From the NCBI GenBank assembly GCA_963750935.1, contig CAVVSR010000004.1, positions 248,001-312,000 of the forward strand: a stretch of 64,000 nt of DNA, given 5' to 3'. The stretch's first letter is position 1. Each line of letters opens with the position of its first letter. A program made the translations under genes and the position numbers. The notes under the pieces were generated by a model. The model ran no database searches. It was not told the origin of the DNA and was given only the letters and a program-made list of their open reading frames with translations. Shown here in pieces: positions 43,837 to 51,869 of the stretch. The DNA is from JACCXG01 sp963750935 (GTDB lineage: Bacteria > Acidobacteriota > Vicinamibacteria > Vicinamibacterales > 2-12-FULL-66-21).

Positions 43837-44073
43837 TCAGCCCTTCTCGCTACCGCCGTGGACCTGCTGGAGGTAGGCCGCGCGCGCATCGATCTCGGCG
43901 AGCCGCCCGACCGCGTACTTCGTCGCCTGCGCCAGCAGCGCCTGCCGCTCGCCGAGCGGCTTCTGGCCGACCGTCGAGAGCGTGCAGCCGCGGGTCTGCA
44001 GGAACTCGTCCATGAGGGCACTTTCCAGCCGGGCTTGAGGGTCCTCGAGAGCAGTTTCGGCTCGTTCACGCAT
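43837..44073 (-). CDS. Hypothetical small helical protein
   Basis: This 78-residue hydrophilic protein (MRERAETALEDPQARLESAL, ending YLQQVHGGSEKG) is predicted mostly helical. The ATG at 44073 has GGAGG 5 bp upstream; a longer frame beginning at 44136 lacks a ribosome site. Function unknown. Confidence 0.6.
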   Translation of the reverse strand: MRERAETALEDPQARLESALMDEFLQTRGCTLSTVGQKPLGERQALLAQATKYAVGRLAEIDARAAYLQQVHGGSEKG

Positions 44074-44127
44074 GAAGACCTCCGGGAACGCGAGGAGAAA
44101 GCCGATGATAACCCGGGGCGGGGACGG

Positions 44128-44187
44128 AGAAGTCAAAAGTCAGAAGTCAAAAGGCAGAAGGGAAAAGGGAAAAGGCAGAAGGGAAAA
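44128..44187. repeat. Heptamer array, AGAAGTC/AGAAGGG type
   Basis: An eight-unit, purine-only 7-bp run: AGAAGTC, AAAAGTC, AGAAGTC, AAAAGGC, AGAAGGG, AAAAGGG, AAAAGGC, AGAAGGG. The same unit recurs, in the opposite orientation, at 59604-59640. On the minus strand it is a pyrimidine tract following the terminator hairpin. Confidence 0.8.
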
Positions 44188-44188
44188 T

Positions 44189-44218
44189 GAGGCGCCGAGC
44201 TGGACGCTTCGGCGCCTC
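44189..44218 (-). terminator. Intrinsic terminator of the propeller-protein gene
   Basis: A perfect 10-bp stem, GAGGCGCCGA (44189-44198) with TCGGCGCCTC (44209-44218), and a 10-nt loop. On the minus strand it is followed by ATTTTCCCTT, drawn from the adjacent AGAAGGG array. It lies 10 bp after the stop codon of the gene ending at 44229. Confidence 0.8.
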
Positions 44219-44228
44219 GGGGGACGAA

Positions 44229-46403
44229 TCACTTCGCGAGCGGGTCGGGACGCACCTGCAGCTTGTAGACCTTGCTGGTCGTCCCCTTGCCGGTTTCCAT
44301 GTGGAACGGCGTGCGCGTGCTGATGGTGGCCCACAGGCCTCGCCCCTTCCAGCCGCCCTTCGGATCGTCGATCCGGCCGTCGACCCACTTGGTGTAGAAG
44401 CCAAGCGGATAGGGCACGCGGAGCACGACCCACTTGCCGTCCTTCAGCGCGAGCAGGCCTTCCGAGGCGTTGCCGGTGTTGATCGGCGTGTTCGCGCCAA
44501 GGCCGGAGGTGTCGAACTGATCGACCCAGGTGTAGTAGCTGCCTTCGGCGCTGCCGGGATCGGTGACGCCCTGCAGTTGCGGCAGCGGCTCGGGGTAGAG
44601 CGTCCAGCCTTCGGGACAGTGCTGGCCCGTCGCCTTCGGACCGTTGAGCGGCCCCTTGCACTTGCGGCGATCGAAGCTGGCAAGATGGCCGCTGGCCAGC
44701 GCCGACCAGAACACGCCGTTTCGGTCGACGTCGCCGCCACGCGGCGAGAAGCCGGGCGCCTTCGGATCGGCGAACGGCGGCTCGTAGACCTCGGCGAGCG
44801 CGGTCTCCGGCGGGTTCGCGCCGGGCACGAGCCGGACGACGGCGCCAGGGAAGCCGAGCACGCTGCCCCACACTGACCCGTCGGGCGCCGGCGCCACCGA
44901 ATAGAACGAGCCGCCGAAGCGCTTGTCCTTCGCCGGATCGAGCGGCTCGTTCGGCTCGACGGAGGCGTCGCGTTTGCCGTTGCCGTTCGTGTCCATGATC
45001 AGCGCGGTCCAGCCCTGCGACTTCTCCTCGTCGCCGGTCTCGTCGAACATCTTCCGGTTCAGCCAGCCCACGACCTGGCCGCCGCCCGGGCTCGTCCACA
45101 GCGTGTTGTTCGCGTCCTCCGCGAACATCAGATGATGCGTGCTGAAGCAGGTGCTGATGTGGGTGAGCTTCTGCGTCTTCGGATCGTAGACGGCGAGATG
45201 GCGGCCGGCGCGCGGCAGCGGGAACAGCTTCGCCGACGGATGGCTCGATCCCTCCTTGCAGAAATCGGGGTTCTCCGGCGGACGGACCGCGGCCGTGATC
45301 CACACGCGCCCCTTCTCGTCGAACATCGGGTTGTGGACGTTCGACTTGCTGGTCCAGATCACGTCCTCGCCCCAGTACGGCGACGGCGCGGCCATCTTCG
45401 GTGACGTCGGCGGCGTGTTCGGATCGCGAACCGTGAGCTTGACCTGTCCCGCCTCGTGGCCGTTGGGATCGAGCACCGGCAGGTAATCCGCGCTCAGTTC
45501 GAGCGCGCCGTAGATCAGCCCCTTCGAGTTGAGCGTGGGGTTGCGGCGATCCGTCGTGACGAGATCGTGGAGGTAGGCCTTCGGATCGGCCCAGTCCCAC
45601 ATCGTGATGACGACGTTGCGCTCGAGACCCTGCGGGCGCGGCGGCGCCGGCGGAACCTCTCCCTTGGCCACGCGATCGGTCCAGTCTGAGAAGACCGCGA
45701 GCGCGCGTTCACGCCCGAGTAACCCGAGGCCGTTGATCATGCCCGCCCCCGCCTGCCCGGACTGGATGCGGCGCTCCCACGCATGCGTGGACGCGTCGAA
45801 CTTCCCCAGCGCGGCGGGGATCTCGCGGGTGGCCTTGTTGCCCAGCTGATGACACGACCAGCAGGTGCCGTTCTTCATCACGCGCAGCCACTCGGCCTGG
45901 CTTTTCAGGTTGGGGGAGATGCCGTTGCCGGCAGGACCGGTGCCTGGAAAGTCTTTCTTGTCGGGGACGCGGACCATCGACCACCAGTAGCCCGCCGGAT
46001 AGTAGTCCGCGGCCGCACGCGCGTCGGGTGCGGGTACGGCAGTCAGGTTCAACGGCTTGCCCGGCGTCGCCTTGACCTTGGCCGAATCGACCAGGCCATA
46101 GCCGCGCACCCACACGCTGTAGCTGACGGGCGGCAGGTCCGGCACGACGTAGCGTCCGCGATCGTCGGTGACGGCGATCTTTGCGAAGCGGGTCGGCAGT
46201 TCGGTGGTCTCGGCGATGACCCAGACGCCCGCCTCCGGGCCCTTGGGGCCGGTGACGACGCCGCCGAGATCGTCCTTGTCGAGCGCGGGCGCAGCCGGTG
46301 CCTGCTGACCCGCAGTCGTCGGCGCCAGCGACAGCGTCACCAGCGTGATGGCGGCCGCCGCGCCGAGCTTCCAGTGGGACTTGCGTCGGTCGATCATGTG
46401 CAT
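44229..46403 (-). CDS. Secreted CarboxypepD_reg protein with CxxCH heme motif and beta-propeller
   Basis: This 724-residue exported protein has a signal peptide near residues 12-32. Residues about 45-110 form a carboxypeptidase-regulatory-like beta sandwich (DDRGRYVVPDLPPVSYSVWV). A single CWSCH motif near residue 180 (MKNGTCWSCHQLGNKATREI) is a c-type heme site. The rest is repeated strand-like sequence (AEDANNTLWTSPGGGQVVGW, DGSVWGSVLGFPGAVVRLVP) resembling an NHL- or SMP-30-type propeller. Related proteins are expanded in Acidobacteriota; quinoprotein-like or lyase-like roles have been suggested, but the substrate is unknown. Confidence 0.8.
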   Translation of the reverse strand: MHMIDRRKSHWKLGAAAAITLVTLSLAPTTAGQQAPAAPALDKDDLGGVVTGPKGPEAGVWVIAETTELPTRFAKIAVTDDRGRYVVPDLPPVSYSVWVRGYGLVDSAKVKATPGKPLNLTAVPAPDARAAADYYPAGYWWSMVRVPDKKDFPGTGPAGNGISPNLKSQAEWLRVMKNGTCWSCHQLGNKATREIPAALGKFDASTHAWERRIQSGQAGAGMINGLGLLGRERALAVFSDWTDRVAKGEVPPAPPRPQGLERNVVITMWDWADPKAYLHDLVTTDRRNPTLNSKGLIYGALELSADYLPVLDPNGHEAGQVKLTVRDPNTPPTSPKMAAPSPYWGEDVIWTSKSNVHNPMFDEKGRVWITAAVRPPENPDFCKEGSSHPSAKLFPLPRAGRHLAVYDPKTQKLTHISTCFSTHHLMFAEDANNTLWTSPGGGQVVGWLNRKMFDETGDEEKSQGWTALIMDTNGNGKRDASVEPNEPLDPAKDKRFGGSFYSVAPAPDGSVWGSVLGFPGAVVRLVPGANPPETALAEVYEPPFADPKAPGFSPRGGDVDRNGVFWSALASGHLASFDRRKCKGPLNGPKATGQHCPEGWTLYPEPLPQLQGVTDPGSAEGSYYTWVDQFDTSGLGANTPINTGNASEGLLALKDGKWVVLRVPYPLGFYTKWVDGRIDDPKGGWKGRGLWATISTRTPFHMETGKGTTSKVYKLQVRPDPLAK

Positions 46404-46570
46404 CCCTCCCGAATCCGGACAGACGCTAGCACACTCGATGACCTCGGTGTGGAATGCGGCGCAACAAAGATGGTCGAGCTGCGTGGTGTCTCGGCGAGTG
46501 AACGCAGGGGGCGAGTGCCGGCGTTACGGACGCAGCACGCCGTGTGTCACGACGTGACGATGAGCACGTT

Positions 46571-46592
46571 CGCACGCAGCACGTAGCACGTG
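46571..46592. repeat. Short heptamer array, GCACGTA type
   Basis: Three 7-bp units (GCACGCA, GCACGTA, GCACGTG) lie in the 208-bp gap between genes. The gap also carries a loose copy of the same motif near 46530-46560. No gene or promoter is visible in this gap. Confidence 0.5.
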
Positions 46593-46611
46593 AAAATCCG
46601 CACGCGTCAAC

Positions 46612-47844
46612 TCAGCCTGGCGGCAGCGCGTGATCGATCGGAAACGGCTGTCCGCTCCAGGCGAGCACCGAGGTCCAGGGCTGTGGCGGCGCGGCCCAGA
46701 ACTCCTCGGTCGGCGCGAGCCCGAGCGGCAGGAGGCCGACCGCGCACAGATAGACGCTGCCGGTCGAGATGTAACGCTCGCCGACGCCGGGCTGGTGGCC
46801 GCAGAACCCGATCCGCAGCCAGCCATCGGCGTCGAACGTGTTCGGGGCCTCCATCGACCGGCGGATCGCGGCGGTCAGGGCGCCGCGGGTCTGCGCCGGG
46901 GTGACGCCGTCGGGCAGCGCCTTGCGCAGCGCCATCTGCGCGAGCAGCTGCAGCGCGCCGACGCGATACGCGAGCGATCGCCCGATCGGCGGGAAGGTGC
47001 CGTCCGGCGCGATCAGCCGCTCGAGCACCGCCGCGTAGCGCTGCGCCCGCTTCGCTTCGCGCGCCGCGAGATCCTTCCACGCCGCATGCTCGGCGCCGAG
47101 CGCGTCGAGCACGTCCAGCAGCATCGGATGGATGACGAAGCTGTTGTAGTAGTCCCAGTGGAACTCGGGACCATCGCCGTAGGCGCCGTCCCCCTTGTAC
47201 CACTGGTCGTGCTGACGCAGCGCGTAGTCGACGCGCATGCGATCCCACGCGACGCCGAGCTTCGCGAGCGCCGCTTCGACGGTCGCGGAGAACAGCAGCC
47301 AGTTGTTGAATCCCGGCTGGATCACCCGCGTCGACTCGAGTGCGGCGATCAGGTGCCGCCGGGTGCCGGGCTCGAGCGCGCCCGCCAGCGCTCGCGGCGC
47401 ACGCAGGACCCCCTGCGCGAGGAACGCCGCGTCCACGAGCGCCTGGCCTCCCTTCGTGAAGTTGAGGAAGTCCTTCGACGCCGGGTCGACGGCGCGATCG
47501 ATCGCGCGCCGCGTCAGCTCGGCATAGCGCGCGCGCTGCCGCCCCTCCGCGGTGTCGTCCGCAGCCAGCTCGAGCCACGGCGCGATGCCGGCGGCGAGAC
47601 GGCCCAGCGCTTCGAGGTGCGTGACGCTCGCGCGATTGGCGCCAGACGCCTCCTCGACCGGCATCCGCTGCTTCAGCGTTTCCCTGGCGAGGTTGTCGAG
47701 GATCGGGTCGGCGAGCCGCCGCATCACCCCGACCCACACGTCCCGATCCGGCCGGGACGCCGTGCCCTGCGCCGGCGTCGCGGCGACGCCCGAGGTTGCC
47801 GCACCCGCGGCGCCGATTGTCATGAGGAAGTCGCGTCGATCCAC
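46612..47844 (-). CDS. DUF2264 domain protein, Tat-type export signal
   Basis: This 410-residue protein has a twin-arginine-like leader MDRRDFLMTIGAAGAATSGV. The mature part has the DUF2264 pattern: RVIQPGFNNWLLFSATVEAA, YKGDGAYGDGPEFHWDYYNS and GVTPAQTRGALTAAIRRS. The (alpha/alpha)-barrel layout suggests a carbohydrate-active or lyase-like enzyme. The substrate is unknown. An unusually large palindromic element follows the gene upstream of its start. Confidence 0.82.
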   Translation of the reverse strand: MDRRDFLMTIGAAGAATSGVAATPAQGTASRPDRDVWVGVMRRLADPILDNLARETLKQRMPVEEASGANRASVTHLEALGRLAAGIAPWLELAADDTAEGRQRARYAELTRRAIDRAVDPASKDFLNFTKGGQALVDAAFLAQGVLRAPRALAGALEPGTRRHLIAALESTRVIQPGFNNWLLFSATVEAALAKLGVAWDRMRVDYALRQHDQWYKGDGAYGDGPEFHWDYYNSFVIHPMLLDVLDALGAEHAAWKDLAAREAKRAQRYAAVLERLIAPDGTFPPIGRSLAYRVGALQLLAQMALRKALPDGVTPAQTRGALTAAIRRSMEAPNTFDADGWLRIGFCGHQPGVGERYISTGSVYLCAVGLLPLGLAPTEEFWAAPPQPWTSVLAWSGQPFPIDHALPPG

Positions 47845-47867
47845 AGGCGGATTCTAGGTGGAAAATC

Positions 47868-48020
47868 GTCAACTCCCAACTCCCAACTCCCAACTCCCAA
47901 ACGGAATCGTTCGAGACATCTGGGTAGAAGTCGCGGCGACCGGACAATGCGGGACGCTTTTCAACCCAGATATCTCGAATGACTCTGCTTGGGAGTTGGG
48001 AGTTGGGGTTGGGAGTTAAC
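47868..48020. repeat. Large palindromic element: AACTCCC heptamer arms plus inner inverted repeat
   Basis: The outer left arm (47868-47901) has four nearly perfect CAACTCC units. The outer right arm (47989-48020) is the complementary GGGAGTT series. Inside lies a second inverted repeat: 47910-47927 (TTCGAGACATCTGGGTAG) and 47962-47979 match at 16 of 18 positions. The whole could fold into one extended, interrupted stem. It looks like a non-coding mobile or REP-like element. Confidence 0.75.
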
Positions 48021-48025
48021 GCTCG

Positions 48026-49522
48026 TCAGTACGTGACCCGCACCCGGTACTCGAGCGTCGCCGCGCCATCGACGGCGACGGGCACGACGAACTGCGAGGC
48101 CCACGCGTCGGTCTTCGTCCATTTGTGCGAGGACCGGAGCATCTCCCACGTCCCGCCGATCGGCTCGTTCACCTCGACCGACACCGCGCTGCTCTTATGG
48201 TTGCGCAGCGTGATCTGGTATCGAGCTCGTAGACGTTCGGCGCGATCTTGCGGAAGTCGGTCTGCCGCCGCTCGCAGACGACGTCGAAGGCGTTGCCGAT
48301 CTTGAGGTTGATGGTCTCGTCCTTCGGCGTGTGCGCGACCCGATCCTCGCCGACGAACTGCACGCCGCCCTGCGAGTCGGCCTGATACACGCGGACCACG
48401 CCCGCCGGCATCGGCATGCCCAGCCCGGCCTTCTCCTCGTTCCTGAACTGGTAGAAGACCTGCACCACGTCCTTCAACGGCGCCCCCGGATGCTGGACGT
48501 TGCGGTAGTAGTGGGCCTGCCCGTTCACGACGTAGCGCTTCAGCGTCGGCACACCGGTGCCGGCGAGCATCGAGACCTGCTTGGTTTCGTTGTTGTTGAT
48601 GCTGGTGCGGCGGCCGAGCGTATACAGGTGGTAGTCGCCGAACGCCTCCTGCGCCATCGCCGGCGCGGCCGCGGCCTGGGAGCGGCGCCCCACCGCGTCG
48701 GTCATCATCGCCATCTCCTGGCGCACGCGATTCAGGTCACCGGCCACCAGCTGCAGCTTCGTATTCTTGAAGGCGGTGCCGCTGCCGTTCGTTGAGGGTC
48801 ACCCACCCGTCGAGGTCCGACGCCTTGTCGTCGCGGCTCACCGTCAGCACGTAGTCGGCGTTCCACGACAGCTTGCTGGCGAGGTACGACGCTTCGACGC
48901 GATGACGCACCGCGCCGCGGTTGTGCAGCGACCAGATCAGCGTCGGCCTGCTGTACAGGTTCCCCGGCAGCTCGGGAAAGCGGATGTGATCCGCGTGCAG
49001 GCCGGTGACGATCTCCTTCCCGATCTGCCAGACCGGCCCGTTGTTGTAGCTGAGGAGCAGCGCGCGCACGTCCTCCGACCGGGTCGTGCCGCCCTCCTGC
49101 CGCGTGCGGACCAGCGTGACCTCGCGGCCGACGTACTTGCGCAGCAGCTTCTCCGGTTCGAGCAGGTCGTATTCGTAGTTCTGTTCGACCACGCCGAGCG
49201 CGGCGGGCTCGGTCAGCGATCGGACGTGCACGGTCGCGGGGTTGACGGTCGCCGCGATGTCCATGAACTGCAGATCGAACTCGCCGGCCGGCAGCCGCAG
49301 GTTGCGGATGTCGCGAACCAGGGCGAGGTCGGAGTTGTAAACCGTCACCGACAGCTCGGCCTGATCGTCGAGCGTCGAGATGTGCTGATCGCCGGCGGCC
49401 GCATGGCTGACGCTCGACGGCGTGGCCGGAGCGGGAGCAGGAGCGGAAGCAGGAGCAGGAAGAGGACGAGACGCCGGCGCGGCGGCAGCCGCCATGGCGA
49501 CCGTGAGGATACCTGCACGCAT
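48026..49522 (-). CDS. DUF4139 domain protein, frameshifted twice
   Basis: A signal-peptide-like Ala-rich N-terminus (MRAGILTVAMAAAAAPASRP) leads to a DUF4140/4139-type protein: DQAELSVTVYNSDLALVRDI, VGREVTLVRTRQEGGTTR, WNADYVLTVSRDDKASDLDG, then the end YQITLRNHKSSAVSVEVNEP and EYRVRVTY. Three frames are needed; an extra base near 48790 and a missing base near 48224 explain the breaks. The joined protein has about 498 residues, normal for this exported family of unknown function. Confidence 0.8.
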
Positions 49523-49568
49523 CGATCGGACTCCTTGGAATCGGCGGCGTTCGCGTCCGCCCTTTTCC

Positions 49569-50862
49569 TTAGAACGGAGCCGGCGTCAGACCTTGCAGGA
49601 TCCAGGTACGGCCGCGATCGGTGGTCTGGTAGGTGCGTCCCGCGGCGGTCGTCACGGTGGCGGTGTCGGCGTCGCGCGCCAGCACGCCGATCAGATCGAT
49701 GGCGGCGTCGGGAAACGCCAGCCGCTGCCAGCGCTCGCCGTCGACGGTCAGCAGCACCGTGCCGGCGCGCCCGACGATCCAGCAGATGCGGTCGGAGGTC
49801 GCGGACCCGGCAAGCAGCTCCGCCGCCGTGCCGATCGTCTGCGACTGCCACGATTGCCCGTCGTCAGTAGAACGCTGGACCACGGCGCCGGACACTCGCC
49901 ACTGCACGCGCGAGTCGGGGACGCGAATCACGAACGGCGCCGCTGCGAACTGGCGCGCGACGGCGCGCGGCCTCGTATCGACCGATTCCGCGAGCGCGCC
50001 CGCTCCCGCGGCACCGCCACGGGCCGACGACGGTTCGGCGGCCGAGGGCGGCAGCGGCGATGCGGGTGGCGGCGGTCGCCGGGGCCGCCGCTGGAGGCGG
50101 CGGCCCCCTCGACCGGCGCCAGCGGCAGGTGCGGCCGCCGCTGGAGGCGGCGGCGTACGGAGCGGCCCAATCGAATCGGTGGCCGTCGTTGACGGGGCCG
50201 CGGCGGCCGACTGGCGCGCCCCCTCTTCGGCGCGTCGCGATTCCACCTGGTCGCGCAGCGGCTCTTCCGCCGTGGAGCGTGACCCGGACTTCGCGAAGCC
50301 CCGCCCCTGACGTCCCGGCGCCCTGGCCGCGCTGGGTGGATCGACGGGCGTCGCGCCCGGTGGTTCGGCGAGCCTCGCACTGGCGCCGCGATCGACGGGC
50401 GCCGGCGTGGCATCGGCTCGCTCGGGAGCCCCGGACGGACGCGCGGGCGGCTCCGCCGCCGGCTGTTGCGCCGGCGCGGCGGCCGGCTGACGCTGCGCGA
50501 TCTCCTGGGCCGTCTGCTCACGCCGCAGCGGATCGCGATCGGAATCCGGCTGGACGAGCAGCCATGCGGTCACTGCCACCGCCGTCGCTCGCCACCGGCA
50601 CGAGCCAGCGCAGCGACAACCAGCCTGGCCGCGGCGGAATCACCGGTACCGGGGTCGTTCGTGCCACGGTCGCCAGAACAGCGAGGCAGCGCTCGCAATC
50701 GGCGGCATGCATCTCCGCAGCCGCGCGCTCGACCTCCGGCAGCGTGCCGTCCATCCAGGCGGCAATCGTGTCGGGCTCGAGGCAGTCCTCGGGCGGCACG
50801 ACGCCTCGCCCGGGGCGGGCGCTTCGCTCGAGCAGCCGATCGAGTGGCTCGTCCTTATCCAT
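49569..50862 (-). CDS. Zinc-finger anti-sigma factor with C-terminal YCF48-like region, frameshifted
   Basis: The N-terminus carries a zf-HC2 motif (AAEMHAADCERCLAVLATVA) typical of anti-sigma factors. One transmembrane helix (AVTAWLLVQP region) follows, then a long Pro/Ala-rich linker and a C-terminal beta-rich region (RSTDDGQSWQSQTIG, TDRGRTWILQGL) like photosystem II assembly factor YCF48 or BNR repeats. An extra base near 50585 splits the frame before the helix. It is 8 bp downstream of a sigma factor gene and probably holds that sigma at the membrane. Confidence 0.82.
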
Positions 50863-50870
50863 GTCCTCTC

Positions 50871-51779
50871 TTATCTGGAACGATCCCGGGCTGGTTCCTT
50901 GCGCTCGGGCGCCGCCTCGAAAATCTGCTGCACATCCATCGTCCCGGGATCCTCGACAGCCAGCTCGAGCGCCCGGCTGATCTGGGCCGGATCCAGGTGC
51001 GCGGTCGCGCGCAGGTGCTCCTCCATCGCCGTCCGGAGATCCCGGCGCGTCCGCGTGAGATGCCGCGAGACGGTCGCCTCGTGCTCGCCGGTGAGGCGGC
51101 CGATCTGCGCGAGTGTCAGCCCCGACACGTAGTAGCTGCGGAGCCGCAGGCGATCCCGTGGCGGCAGGCCGTCGATCGCGGCGCGAAGCGCCGTCTCGAT
51201 CGCGCGCGTCAGCATGGCGCGATCGGGATCGATCGGGACAGGCGGCCCGCTCGGGAGCGCGGCCTCGTCATCCGGCAGCGGCTCGGAGCGCCGCCGCGAG
51301 CGGATGGCGTCCACGTACCGCTGCGCCAGCACCGACCGAAGCCAGGTCGCCAGGCTGCTGCGTCCGTGGAAGTACCGGAACAGCGATCGGCGCTCCCGGT
51401 CTTCCGTCGCCGCGCCGCCCAGGCCGTAGAGGTCGCCGTAGAGCGAGTCGGCAATCTCGCGGGCGCCGCCGCCGGGCTCGAGCGCGTCCGCGGCCCGATA
51501 CAGCACCGGCCGGTGCGTCGTCACGAAGTGATCCCAGGCGGTGTCCCGGCCGAGCGCACAGGCGCAGGCCAGCGCCAGATCGGCCAGGTGCAGCCCCGAG
51601 ACGTAGCGTTCGAGCTCGCGTCCGGACGGGGCCGGCTCAGCGAACGCGCGCCCGGCGCTGGTCGTCAGCGAGACGCCGAACTCGTCCGCGGTCAGCCCCC
51701 ATCGCGCCGCGTCCGCCTGCCGAAAGGCGTGATCGCGGGTCGCACGATCGATCGTCCATGAGGGGCGCTGTTCCGGCAA
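50871..51779 (-). CDS. RNA polymerase sigma factor, ECF-like with extended N-terminus
   Basis: About 302 residues. Region 2 is at about 150-190 (FRYFHGRSSLATWLRSVLAQ, RYVDAIRSRRR) and region 4 at about 225-270 (LPPRDRLRLRSYYVSGLTLA, IGRLTGEHEATVSRHLTRTR). Roughly 100 residues precede region 2, more than in simple ECF factors. The start is uncertain: a TTG at 51779 is the best in-frame choice, while the ATG at 51759 is out of frame. The anti-sigma gene follows directly. Confidence 0.8.
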   Translation of the reverse strand: MPEQRPSWTIDRATRDHAFRQADAARWGLTADEFGVSLTTSAGRAFAEPAPSGRELERYVSGLHLADLALACACALGRDTAWDHFVTTHRPVLYRAADALEPGGGAREIADSLYGDLYGLGGAATEDRERRSLFRYFHGRSSLATWLRSVLAQRYVDAIRSRRRSEPLPDDEAALPSGPPVPIDPDRAMLTRAIETALRAAIDGLPPRDRLRLRSYYVSGLTLAQIGRLTGEHEATVSRHLTRTRRDLRTAMEEHLRATAHLDPAQISRALELAVEDPGTMDVQQIFEAAPERKEPARDRSR

Positions 51780-51824
51780 CGCCCCGGATCGTACCCGAAA
51801 CGGAAGGATCGCCGCCTCCTCTCG

Positions 51825-51863
51825 TATACTGGCCGCGCCCGCCGGACGGTAGGTCTTCAGGAG
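51825..51863 (+). promoter_or_regulatory. Candidate -10 box and Shine-Dalgarno of the tricorn-like protease gene
   Basis: A TATACT hexamer (51825-51830) and a strong AGGAGG (51858-51863, 6 bp before the ATG at 51870) are seen. No good -35 match lies 16-18 bp upstream of TATACT, which may mean an alternative sigma factor, possibly the one encoded divergently here. Confidence 0.4.
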
Positions 51864-51869
51864 GTCTAC

